The position numbers were made by a program, and so were the translations under genes. A stretch of DNA of 64,000 bases from Brevibacterium sp. CCUG 69071 (GTDB taxonomy: Bacteria; Actinomycetota; Actinomycetes; Actinomycetales; Brevibacteriaceae): NCBI RefSeq assembly GCF_021023135.1, contig NZ_PGFV01000002.1, forward strand, positions 248,001-312,000. Reading direction: 5' to 3'. The notes under the pieces are model-generated. The model did not search any database. It saw only the letters and a program-made list of their open reading frames with translations, and had not been told where the DNA came from. Shown here in pieces: positions 9,018-16,322 of the stretch. Within the stretch, counting starts at the first letter, position 1; the number at the start of each line of letters is the position of its first letter.

Positions 9018-9569
9018 TCAGCCCTTCGGCTGGCGGGAGTAGGCGATGAGAGCCCGGTAGAGGTCGATCGGCGCGCAGTTCGCGCCCTTGGCCAGTGACT
9101 TCATCAGCTTCCGGTAGACCTGGTAGTCGACCTGTGCGGGATTGTCCGATTCGATGAGATCGAACTCGTGGAGCACGCCGACGGACCGGGAGTCCAGGAT
9201 GGAGAACTTGCGCGGGTTGAACACCGTCAGCAGGGTGCTTGCGAGCGGTCCGCCGACTCCGGGCAGAATCTGCAGGAAAGGCAGACGCAGATGGTTCGGG
9301 GTGTCCTCATCGAGCGCCACGGCCGTGACGTATTCGATGTCATCGGAATCGATCTCCTCGATCGTGGGGAGGGCGCCGACGGCCTTCCACTCGGCGACCC
9401 TGAGGAACGTCTTCCGCTTGTAGGACTCGCGCTTGACGACCTTGGGCCCGATCTCATCGAAGATCTCGGCCTCCGCCTCGGAGACGATGTACTGAGGTTC
9501 GAACTTGAGCACGAACGCCGTATCGATGTTGCCGCTGGGGGTCTTTGCCTGGGAATCAGTCGAAGTCAT
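9018..9569 (-). CDS. Hypothetical protein with a helix-hairpin-helix/glycosylase-like segment
   Basis: A 183-residue cytoplasmic protein that I cannot assign to a named family. Residues about 99-130 read LPGVGGPLASTLL followed by FNPRKFSILDSR. This resembles the helix-hairpin-helix and the following Asp-containing loop of HhH-GPD DNA glycosylases, with Asp126 at the position of the catalytic Asp. The rest of the glycosylase fold is not recognisable and no iron-sulfur Cys cluster is present. It may bind DNA. It is convergent with the YihY gene and divergent from the MFS gene. Confidence 0.65.
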   Translation of the reverse strand: MTSTDSQAKTPSGNIDTAFVLKFEPQYIVSEAEAEIFDEIGPKVVKRESYKRKTFLRVAEWKAVGALPTIEEIDSDDIEYVTAVALDEDTPNHLRLPFLQILPGVGGPLASTLLTVFNPRKFSILDSRSVGVLHEFDLIESDNPAQVDYQVYRKLMKSLAKGANCAPIDLYRALIAYSRQPKG

Positions 9570-9679
9570 GCGCTGAGTCTAATTCCTGCAGTTGACCGCG
9601 AGGTGAATTCCTCGACGCGCGCCGCCGCCGAGGTGATCGTGCCGTCAGCCCGAGCATGGCGATGACGTAGGGTCACAGT

Positions 9680-10942
9680 ATGAGCTCGGAATGGTCGGAA
9701 TCGCGGACGTTCACCCCGGCGCTGCTGGGGCTGGTGTGGACCGCCATGTTCGGCTTCTCCGCGTTCTTCTTCAGCTATTCGACGATGGTTTCCATCGCCT
9801 CGATCAGCGGGCTGACGACGGTGACCGGCGGTGCGGTGCTGACGACGATGATGCTCGGAGTCATCATCGTCCAACCCTTCGCCCCCATCATCGGCAGAGC
9901 CCTGGGATACAAGGGAGCACTGTTCCTCGCGATCGGTCTGCAGCTGGCAGGGCAGCTGCTCGGACTCTTCGTGGCACCGGCGCTCTTGGGCTTGGTCCTG
10001 GCCGGACTGTGTGGGGGAGTGGGCTTCGGTCTCTTCGTCGTCCTGGCCAACGCGGCGGTGCCGGCGACGACGTCGCCCGGTCGGACCGGCAGGGCCTTGG
10101 GCTTCTTCGGCGGCATCACCTCCCTGGCCGCCGCCTTCGGTGCGCCGCTGGGTCTGTGGCTGGTCGGGACCGTTCCGATCTGGTCGTTCCGCGTGATCGT
10201 GTGCGCCTGCCTGTTGCTCGCGGTCCCGACGGTGATCAGGTTCGTGCCCGGCCGGGACCGCGGTGGCAGGGGCCGTGGCTCGCGAGAGTCCGCCGATGCC
10301 GAGTCGGGCCCAGAAGACGACGCCGTATCTGCCGCAGGAGACTCAGTCCCCGGATTCTCGGTGCGCGGCGGTCGCAATGAGCGCAGATCGCTGAGAGGAG
10401 CCGGAGCCAAGGCAGGCGAAGCACTGGGACTGCTCATCATGCTCTCCCCGTTCCTCGTCGGCATGATCGTCTTCGGACTCATCGTCGGCTTCGGACCCGG
10501 GGAGGACATCGCCGGTGCCGCGCTCTTCATCGGCACCATGCAGGTCTCGGCCGTGATCGGGCGCTTCGTCGCCGGCGGCATCTCCGACTCGTTCAGTCCC
10601 TTCGCCCTCAACATCCTCGGCGTCGCACTGGCCGTCATCGGCCTGGTCTGCACCGTCGTCTTCTACGGATGGAGCCTCATCGCGGCGATGGTCATCATCG
10701 GACTCGGCCTGGGCACGCTGCAGTCGGCGAGCCTGGTGATGGCCTTCGAGTCGGTGAGCACTCCGGCCAAGGCCAGCGTTGCCTGGAACATGAATTTCGA
10801 CATCGGCCTGGCCATCGCCGGGGTCCTCGGCGGGCTCGGCTTCACCTACCTCGGGGACTCCGCGACCTTCCTCGTCTGCGCTCTGATCCTGCTCCTTGCC
10901 GGGGTGCTGTCGTGGATGGCGAAGACGATCCGGAGCGATTGA
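9680..10942 (+). CDS. MFS transporter
   Basis: A 420-residue permease with about 12 membrane segments in two halves. They are joined by a long charged loop (residues about 190-245) rich in Gly, Ser and Asp. Small-residue motifs such as GGVGFGLFVVLANAAVPATTSPGRTG and GRFVAGGISD are typical of the major facilitator superfamily. Nothing indicates the substrate. It ends 7 bases from the convergent ArsR gene. Confidence 0.8.
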   Translation: MSSEWSESRTFTPALLGLVWTAMFGFSAFFFSYSTMVSIASISGLTTVTGGAVLTTMMLGVIIVQPFAPIIGRALGYKGALFLAIGLQLAGQLLGLFVAPALLGLVLAGLCGGVGFGLFVVLANAAVPATTSPGRTGRALGFFGGITSLAAAFGAPLGLWLVGTVPIWSFRVIVCACLLLAVPTVIRFVPGRDRGGRGRGSRESADAESGPEDDAVSAAGDSVPGFSVRGGRNERRSLRGAGAKAGEALGLLIMLSPFLVGMIVFGLIVGFGPGEDIAGAALFIGTMQVSAVIGRFVAGGISDSFSPFALNILGVALAVIGLVCTVVFYGWSLIAAMVIIGLGLGTLQSASLVMAFESVSTPAKASVAWNMNFDIGLAIAGVLGGLGFTYLGDSATFLVCALILLLAGVLSWMAKTIRSD

Positions 10943-10949
10943 CCGCCGC

Positions 10950-11336
10950 TCAGGCGCTGGGGTCCTCGAGATCGGCCAGCAAGCTCACCGCCGCACGGGT
11001 GTACTCGCCGATCCACCGGTCGTGGATGCGTTTGATCGGCAGCGGAGCCAAGGCCAGGCGACGCGTCTTGCCGACCTTTCTGCCGGTCAGCAGTTCGGCT
11101 CGCTCGAGCACACGGATGTGCTGGAGGACCGTGGTCCGATCGAGCTCGGGAAAGGAGTCGCAGACCTCGCCGGTCGTCGTCGGTTCGCGTCTGAGGAGGT
11201 CGAGGATGCGCCGGCGGGTGGGATTGGCCAGGGCTTTGAATACCGCATCGTCCCGCCGGTCGGCGTCGGCTGCGCCGCGATGATCGAGCTGCACATCCTC
11301 TCGGGGATCGCCGAGCATTCCCTTTCTCTCCGACAT
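10950..11336 (-). CDS. ArsR family winged-helix regulator
   Basis: A 128-residue regulator: FKALANPTRRRILDLLRR opens the winged helix, and DRTTVLQHIRVLERAELL is the recognition helix. No metal-binding Cys pair of the classical ArsR/SmtB type is visible. It therefore belongs to the group usually paired with AHSA1/SRPBCC proteins, as here. It is divergent from the SRPBCC gene with only 16 bp between the two start codons, and both starts lie inside a palindrome that is the obvious operator for autoregulation. Confidence 0.85.
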   Translation of the reverse strand: MSERKGMLGDPREDVQLDHRGAADADRRDDAVFKALANPTRRRILDLLRREPTTTGEVCDSFPELDRTTVLQHIRVLERAELLTGRKVGKTRRLALAPLPIKRIHDRWIGEYTRAAVSLLADLEDPSA

Positions 11337-11355
11337 GTGGTAAAAATATCACATG
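11334..11355. promoter_or_regulatory. Palindrome containing both divergent start codons (ArsR/AHSA1)
   Basis: CATGTGGTA (11334-11342) and TATCACATG (11347-11355) pair at 8 of 9 positions around a central AAAA. The outermost CAT and ATG are the start codons of the two divergent genes. There is no ribosome-binding sequence on either side. The AT core offers a -10-like TAAAAA rightward and TATTTT leftward at leaderless spacing, so both messages may be leaderless and share one operator. Confidence 0.65.
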
Positions 11356-11841
11356 AATACTGAGCGGAATGCCAAGGACACGCAGCTCGAGGAACTCTCA
11401 TTCACGGTCACGGGCTACATCTCGAAGACGCCCCATGAGACCTTTGAGGCGGTGGCCGACCCGGATCAGCTCTCGAAGTACTTCACCACCGGCGGTGCCC
11501 GCGGGCGATTGGAGACCGGCACCGAGGTGAGCTGGGATTTCGCGGACTTCCCCGGTCGCTTCCCGGTTGAGGTCATCGAGACCGTGCCCGACGAGAAGAT
11601 CGTCATCAGTTGGGAGGGATCGGAACACTCCATCGGGCCGAACACGATGACGACCTTCGAGTTCTCACCGGTGGACGAGGGCGCACGCACCCTGGTGACG
11701 ATCACCGAGAAGTCCTGGCAGCCGACCGTCGGCGGAGCCGAAGGGGCCTTCGGCAACTGCATGGGGTGGACGGGAATGCTCGCAGCGCTCAAGGCCTGGA
11801 TCGAATATGGGATCGACCTGCGCGAGGGCTTCTATAGGTAG
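11353..11841 (+). CDS. SRPBCC/AHSA1 domain protein
   Basis: A 162-residue protein of the START-like SRPBCC fold: ISKTPHETFEAVADPDQLSKYF at the N-terminus, then WDFADFPGRFPVEV, and a C-terminal helix GWTGMLAALKAWIEYG. These proteins have a hydrophobic ligand cavity and are commonly encoded beside ArsR regulators. The ligand is unknown. Its last 53 bases overlap the 3' end of the convergent DoxX-like gene. Confidence 0.85.
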   Translation: MNTERNAKDTQLEELSFTVTGYISKTPHETFEAVADPDQLSKYFTTGGARGRLETGTEVSWDFADFPGRFPVEVIETVPDEKIVISWEGSEHSIGPNTMTTFEFSPVDEGARTLVTITEKSWQPTVGGAEGAFGNCMGWTGMLAALKAWIEYGIDLREGFYR

Positions 11842-12289
11842 ACCGCTTGCGCAGGCTCGACACGAACACCGCCGAGGTTGCCGCGAAGAACAATGCCTGC
11901 AGCAGGGTCCGTGGGCCGAGGGTGTCGTACCACGGGAGGTCGGTGCCGGTCAGTGCCAGATGCACATTTGCTGGGAACATCGCCACCAACATCAGCGTGA
12001 GTCCGCCCGCCGCCCATGGGCGAGTCGGCACCCGGAACATGGCCGCCGCTCCCGCGAGCTCGAGGAATCCCGTCAGGGTCACGAGGAATCCGGGTGTGGG
12101 CAGTCCGGGCGGAGCCATCTCGATGAGTTCGGCACGCATGCCGACGCAGTGGGCGATGCCGGTGGCTGACAACATCACCGCCACACCTGCCCGGAGGGAC
12201 ACGGGCCAGGGGCGCCGGCTCAGGATGAGGAACCGGCTCGTCGCGTGGACGAGAAGTGTCGTCCCCAGAAGGAATATCAAGGGTGCCAT
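11789..12289 (-). CDS. DoxX-like small membrane protein
   Basis: A protein of about 166 residues with four hydrophobic segments. GLPTPGFLVTLTGFLELAGAAAMF and AVMLSATGIAHCVG resemble the DoxX/DoxX-like family. The start at 12289 is preferred over the ATG at 12304, because the sequence between them supplies AGGAG at proper spacing for the second ATG. It is divergent from the TetR gene across a strong inverted repeat and is probably its target. It may act in redox or membrane stress, which is inference from the family only. Confidence 0.7.
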   Translation of the reverse strand: MAPLIFLLGTTLLVHATSRFLILSRRPWPVSLRAGVAVMLSATGIAHCVGMRAELIEMAPPGLPTPGFLVTLTGFLELAGAAAMFRVPTRPWAAGGLTLMLVAMFPANVHLALTGTDLPWYDTLGPRTLLQALFFAATSAVFVSSLRKRSTYRSPRAGRSHIRSRP

Positions 12290-12325
12290 GCGGCTGCTCC
12301 TCATTGCACGCGTAATATCTTTACG

Positions 12326-12360
12326 ATGACAAGATATGTATCGGAGAGGTATCTTGTCAT
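12326..12360. promoter_or_regulatory. Perfect 11-bp inverted repeat, TetR operator candidate
   Basis: ATGACAAGATA (12326-12336) and TATCTTGTCAT (12350-12360) are exact reverse complements, 13 bases apart. They lie between the DoxX-like start (12289) and the TetR start (12390). Symmetry, AT content and position fit the operator of the adjacent TetR regulator controlling both directions. Confidence 0.75.
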
Positions 12361-12389
12361 TGAAAAGTTATGCGGAGTAGGGTCACTGT

Positions 12390-12959
12390 GTGACCTATCA
12401 TCATGGAGACCTGCGTCGAGCGCTGCTGTCCGAGACCGCCTCGGCGATCAACGAATGCGGCGTTGCAAAGCTGAGCCTGCGGGCCCTGGCGAAGCGAGCA
12501 GGAGTGTCCAATGCGGCCCCGACCCATCACTTCGGAGACAAAACCGGTCTGCTCACCGCCCTGGCTGCGGAGGGCTTCGCTCTGCTGTCCGATGCTCTGG
12601 ACGACGATGGGCAGCGCGCCTCGCTCGTCGAGATGGGCGTGGCCTATGTGCGGTTTGCGCTCGAGTATCCCGCGTACTTCTCGGTGATGTTCCAACCGCA
12701 TCTGCTCCACGACGATGATCCGCAGTTGCGGTCAGCTCAGCAGCGGGCGAAGCAGGCTCTCGCCGAAGGCGTCGATGCGGCGTTCGGCGGCGTTGCGAGC
12801 GAGGAGTCGAGGATCGCGGCCTGGTCGATGGTCCACGGCTACGCGACCCTCGTCCTCGGCGGCGCAGTCGAGGTCGACGATGCGATCGCTGGCGCTCGGG
12901 CGGTCGCCGCGCACCTCAGTCCTGTGCCGACTGCGGCTCGAGGCCGTGGGAGTTCTTGA
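12390..12959 (+). CDS. TetR/AcrR family transcriptional regulator
   Basis: A 189-residue protein with an N-terminal HTH: LSLRALAKRAGVSNAAPTHHFGDKTGLLTALA, in the pattern of TetR recognition helices. The C-terminal ligand domain contains WSMVHGYATLVLGG, typical of the WHG (TetR_C_33) group. The start is GTG at 12390 with GGAG 12 bases upstream. The likely target is the inverted repeat at 12326-12360 and thereby the DoxX-like gene. Its 3' end overlaps, on the other strand, a remnant of an MFS transporter gene that may once have been its partner. Confidence 0.85.
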   Translation: MTYHHGDLRRALLSETASAINECGVAKLSLRALAKRAGVSNAAPTHHFGDKTGLLTALAAEGFALLSDALDDDGQRASLVEMGVAYVRFALEYPAYFSVMFQPHLLHDDDPQLRSAQQRAKQALAEGVDAAFGGVASEESRIAAWSMVHGYATLVLGGAVEVDDAIAGARAVAAHLSPVPTAARGRGSS

Positions 12960-13029
12960 TGAAGAACGAACCGACGACACCGGTCACGCCGACGATCACG
13001 GCGATGAGGAAGGCGACGTTGGCTCCGTC
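12916..13029 (-). pseudogene. C-terminal remnant of a DHA2-type MFS transporter (copy A)
   Basis: Reading leftward, about 37 codons resemble the last membrane helix and tail of a DHA2 drug transporter: DGANVAFLIAVIVGV, then VVGSFFIKNSHGLE and a stop at 12916-12918. No start or upstream transporter sequence remains beyond about 13029. The same gene end occurs at 19339-19550, where IAFLVASIIGIGG and VGSFSVKNSHGLE can be read. The overlap with the TetR 3' end is 44 bases. From 13030 to 13182 I see no gene. Confidence 0.6.
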
Positions 13030-13182
13030 ATTCGGGCCGAGCCGCCCAGCCGCCTGTGTCGGAGACCGCGGTGCAGGTGGCTCGGACATAGTTGGGCATG
13101 CGCTGCGAATCTTCGAACTGCATTCTGCGTCGGACCCGTATGAGTATGTGACGCCTCTATTGAGATCGTGTGCACCTGGTTT

Positions 13183-14538
13183 TCAGTCGGCGATTGCCGT
13201 GGGAACAGAGCGTCGATGTTCCGCGCTCTGCTTGGCCTCTGCATCTAGTTTGGCCAGACCTCCTCTGAGGATCGGCTCGGCCTGCAGAGCTGGTAGAACC
13301 ATGACCCCATCCTTATCGGCGACGATGTAATCTCCGGGGTGGCACACCACTTCTCCGATGGAGATCGGGACCTGATGGCGTCCGGGGCCATGGCGATAGG
13401 GCCCCGCCGGTGTCACTGCCCTAGCGAATGTCGGAAAGTCGAGTTCGGCAATTCCGCTGGCATCGCGGACTGCGGCGTCGAGTATGACTCCGACAGCACC
13501 GGCGTCACGAAGGCGCTCGGCGATCAGCTCACCGATCAGAGCACGCTCCGTCTCTGCACGACCGTCAATGACGACGACATCGCCCGGACGGATGTCGGCG
13601 ATCGCGTCATGGATCGCCTTGTTGTCGCCGGCTCTCGTTTCAATTGTGAACGCGCGTCCGGCGATCCGCGGAGATGCCCAGACCGGTTTGATCGCGGAGT
13701 GCATGAGTCCGCGACGTTCATTGGCATCGCCCAATGCGGGAGTCGGAACCTCGGCCAGGGCAACCGCAAGATCGTCTGCCTTCGACCGCGCGTACCTCAG
13801 GTGAGTAGCCAAGGCGCCTTCGGTGACGGTGGAGGTGACACCAAGCTCGGCAAGCACGCCGAGGCTGTCCTCGAGTTCATGGCTGCGCCTGCCGGCATGT
13901 AGACGTGTCGTGTGGTCGAGGCGTTTGATGGTGGAATCACCGTCGTTGAGCCATTCCGCGATCTGTTCCTTCATCCACTGCTCACCGTCGAAGGCCCGTG
14001 CGGCATCCATTGACTCTGCGATCAATGCGGCGAGGCTTTTGACGAAGACGCTGCGGACCAGCTTCCGCTGCGAAGCTGAGCCGATCTCCTCACTGATCAC
14101 AACCGTCTCTGCGCCGATCTGAGACAGCAGGGATGCGCCCGACTGTGCCCGCGGGCCGGCGAGGAGCACCGTGACGTTCGGGCCGAACTTCATCACAGAG
14201 CCGAGGACGGCACCGTCGACCAGCTGAGTCTCGTTACCCAGGGCCGCGGCGACCTCGCGCTTACGCCCAGGCGATGCCGCATTGAGGTCAATGAAGACCG
14301 CCTCGTCCTTCAGGTGCGGACCTGCATCCGCGGCGGCGCCGACCGCGAAGCGTGCAGTTGTGAGGCTGAGGACGAGGTCGGCATCAGCGACTGCCGGGCC
14401 GACAGTGTCGAATCGGGCGACACTTTCCGGGGTCGGTGTGTCCGCCGGATCAAAGGCTGTGACCCTCCAGCCGGCTGTTGCGAACGCTGATGAGAATACT
14501 CGGCCTGCTTCTCCGAGACCCAGAATGGAAACGCGCAT
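13183..14538 (-). CDS. Fused NAD(P)-binding beta-hydroxyacid dehydrogenase-like / RraA-like aldolase protein
   Basis: A 451-residue fusion. Residues 1-252 are a 6-phosphogluconate/3-hydroxyisobutyrate dehydrogenase-like half: nucleotide-binding GLGEAG at 7-12, FIDLNAASP at 82-90, and an alpha-helical C-terminal part of the DUF1932 type with Lys159 and Lys168 as candidate catalytic lysines. Residues about 254-451 are an RraA/4-hydroxy-4-methyl-2-oxoglutarate aldolase-like half: GDAN at 270, GELIAERLRDAGAVG at 336-350, and the Arg358-Asp359 pair in AAVRDASG. The start at 14538 is preceded by GGAGG. The open frame continues upstream to 14862, but into non-conserved sequence. It is divergent from the permease operon. 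A bifunctional dehydrogenase plus C-C lyase acting on a branched hydroxy-dicarboxylate is a reasonable inference. Confidence 0.8.
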   Translation of the reverse strand: MRVSILGLGEAGRVFSSAFATAGWRVTAFDPADTPTPESVARFDTVGPAVADADLVLSLTTARFAVGAAADAGPHLKDEAVFIDLNAASPGRKREVAAALGNETQLVDGAVLGSVMKFGPNVTVLLAGPRAQSGASLLSQIGAETVVISEEIGSASQRKLVRSVFVKSLAALIAESMDAARAFDGEQWMKEQIAEWLNDGDSTIKRLDHTTRLHAGRRSHELEDSLGVLAELGVTSTVTEGALATHLRYARSKADDLAVALAEVPTPALGDANERRGLMHSAIKPVWASPRIAGRAFTIETRAGDNKAIHDAIADIRPGDVVVIDGRAETERALIGELIAERLRDAGAVGVILDAAVRDASGIAELDFPTFARAVTPAGPYRHGPGRHQVPISIGEVVCHPGDYIVADKDGVMVLPALQAEPILRGGLAKLDAEAKQSAEHRRSVPTAIAD

Positions 14539-14638
14539 TGTTCCTCCACTGAAGTGATGCGAAAGTTGTCGGGAATTTACTGTGCGGCACTCGTTCTTGC
14601 GCTTGTGACCGTTGCCACGTACTGTACATGCAGTGCAT

Positions 14639-14661
14639 TGCAATCGCATAGTGCGAATGTA
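14639..14661. promoter_or_regulatory. Imperfect 23-bp palindrome between the divergent catabolic units
   Basis: TGCAATCGCA (14639-14648) and TGCGAATGTA (14652-14661) pair at 8 of 10 positions around TAG. It sits in the AT-richer intergenic region between the fusion gene and the permease operon. This is a candidate operator for the IclR regulator encoded at the other end of the island. Confidence 0.5.
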
Positions 14662-14704
14662 AATTGCACCAGATGCAAAATGTCGGGCTTGACGAAGGAG
14701 ACAT

Positions 14705-16054
14705 ATGCCCATTGCCTTGATTGCGCTGCTGGTGTTCATAGCGATTCTGATCGTGTGGAACGTTGCCTTCAAGCGCTCTATGAGCGAAGCCATGATCATC
14801 GGCTTCATCGCCACCTGTCTGTTCGCCGGCCCACAAGCGCTCACAGTTGCGTGGGGCGGCATTGCCTCGACTACGGAGAACGAAGTCGTCTATGCGGCAC
14901 TCGGATTCGTCTTCATGACGTATCTGATCGACCAACTCGGAATCATGCAGAGGATCCTCGACCTGCTGAACTCGGTGTTCGGCAAGGTCCGTGGTGGACC
15001 GGCCTATGTCGACACCCTCGCATCCAGCGTGATGGGAGCTCTGTCCGGATCGAATTCGGGCAATGCCGCCTCAACCGGCGCTATCACCGGGCCGTGGATG
15101 GTCAAGGAGGGGTGGAAGCCGTCCCGGGCTGCGACGGTCGTCGCGGGCAACTCGGCGATGGGTGCTGCTCTGCCTCCGAGCACGTCCATGGTCATCATGC
15201 TCGGCTTCGCCGGGGGACTGGCATCGACAGGATCGGTCTATCTTGCCCTGCTGGTCAGCGGTCTCTACCAGGTCTTCTACCGTCTTCTGCTGATTACCTA
15301 CTTCGTGTGGCGAGACAACATCAAGGCTGGTAATGGCATCGATGTGCTTGCGATGGGTCAAGCCTGGAAGCAGGGTCGGGTACCGATCCTGATCTACCTC
15401 GGTGCGCTGATTCCGATCGCTGTCACCATCGGGCCGCTGGCGTCCTTCTTGGAGAATGCGACAGAGGTCGGTGACGCTATGGGCGATATCTCGATCATCA
15501 CGTGGATCCCTATTCTCATCATTCTCTTCGCAGTGCTCATCGGTTGGAAGGAGATCCCCAAGACGGGGCGAGGACTCTACGAGCTGATCGCCGGTTCGAT
15601 CCCTCGATTGGCCCCCATCGGTGTACTGCTCTTCTTCGCCATCGCTGCCAGTTCGACGCTCACCGAACTCGGCTTGGCGCAAGACATCGAGAGCACTCTC
15701 AATGGTCTGGACCTGCCGAAATGGGTTCTCGTCGCCATCGTCGTTGTTCTGGTGGCGCTCATCGCCGGACCGCTGTCGTCGACGGCCACTGTGTCCGCCA
15801 TCGGCCAGGTGTCGATGTTGTCGATGATTGCTGTGGGCATTGATCCGGTCCTCGCGATCACTGTGGTCCTGGTTGCGGCGTCGACGGAGGGATCCTCACC
15901 GCCTGCCTCAGCACCAATCTTCATCGCTTCCGGCATCGTCAAGGCAAAACCCGAAGCGACATTCATCCCACTGATCATCTACTACCTGTTGCCGGTAATG
16001 CTCATCGCAGTGCTGGTGGGCATCGGGGTTCTCCCAGTGCCGATGCAGGGATAG
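14705..16054 (+). CDS. TRAP transporter large permease (DctM-like)
   Basis: A 449-residue membrane protein with about 12 hydrophobic segments. GALSGSNSGNAASTGAITGPWM, then the GW-x2-SRAA and LPPSTSMVIMLG stretches, reproduce the DctM signature of TRAP large permeases. Near the C-terminus, AASTEGSSPPASAPIF repeats the second-half motif. TRAP systems import organic acids using a solute-binding protein. No DctP gene is present here, and the only other membrane component is the 85-residue protein just downstream. The start has AAGGAG 5 bases before the ATG. It is the first gene of a four-gene rightward operon. Confidence 0.8.
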   Translation: MPIALIALLVFIAILIVWNVAFKRSMSEAMIIGFIATCLFAGPQALTVAWGGIASTTENEVVYAALGFVFMTYLIDQLGIMQRILDLLNSVFGKVRGGPAYVDTLASSVMGALSGSNSGNAASTGAITGPWMVKEGWKPSRAATVVAGNSAMGAALPPSTSMVIMLGFAGGLASTGSVYLALLVSGLYQVFYRLLLITYFVWRDNIKAGNGIDVLAMGQAWKQGRVPILIYLGALIPIAVTIGPLASFLENATEVGDAMGDISIITWIPILIILFAVLIGWKEIPKTGRGLYELIAGSIPRLAPIGVLLFFAIAASSTLTELGLAQDIESTLNGLDLPKWVLVAIVVVLVALIAGPLSSTATVSAIGQVSMLSMIAVGIDPVLAITVVLVAASTEGSSPPASAPIFIASGIVKAKPEATFIPLIIYYLLPVMLIAVLVGIGVLPVPMQG

Positions 16055-16064
16055 GAGAACTCTT

Positions 16065-16322
16065 ATGACTCAGCCGACAATTTCGAGCTCGCGACTCATC
16101 CGGTCGCTGTTCGTCATCGTATTCAGCTTGTTTCTCATCACCGGGTTCGTTCTCGTGTTCGCTCAGATCATCGGTCTGATCATGACGAATCCGACCCTGG
16201 TGACCTGGGCGTCGAACACGCTCAACGTCCCTGCGGTGGTACTGGCCTCGGTCAGCGGAATCATCGCTTTCATCTATACCTATACGGACAAGTCAGCAGT
16301 ATCCGCTGACGAGGAGGAGTGA
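16065..16322 (+). CDS. Small two-helix membrane protein, possible minimal TRAP small subunit
   Basis: An 85-residue protein with two hydrophobic helices (about 15-37 and 48-71) and a tail ending in DEEE. It starts 10 bases after the permease, preceded by AGGAG. It is about half the size of an ordinary four-helix DctQ subunit and I recognise no family motif. Position suggests it assembles with the DctM-like permease. Its last three bases overlap the GTG start of the CoA-transferase. Confidence 0.7.
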   Translation: MTQPTISSSRLIRSLFVIVFSLFLITGFVLVFAQIIGLIMTNPTLVTWASNTLNVPAVVLASVSGIIAFIYTYTDKSAVSADEEE

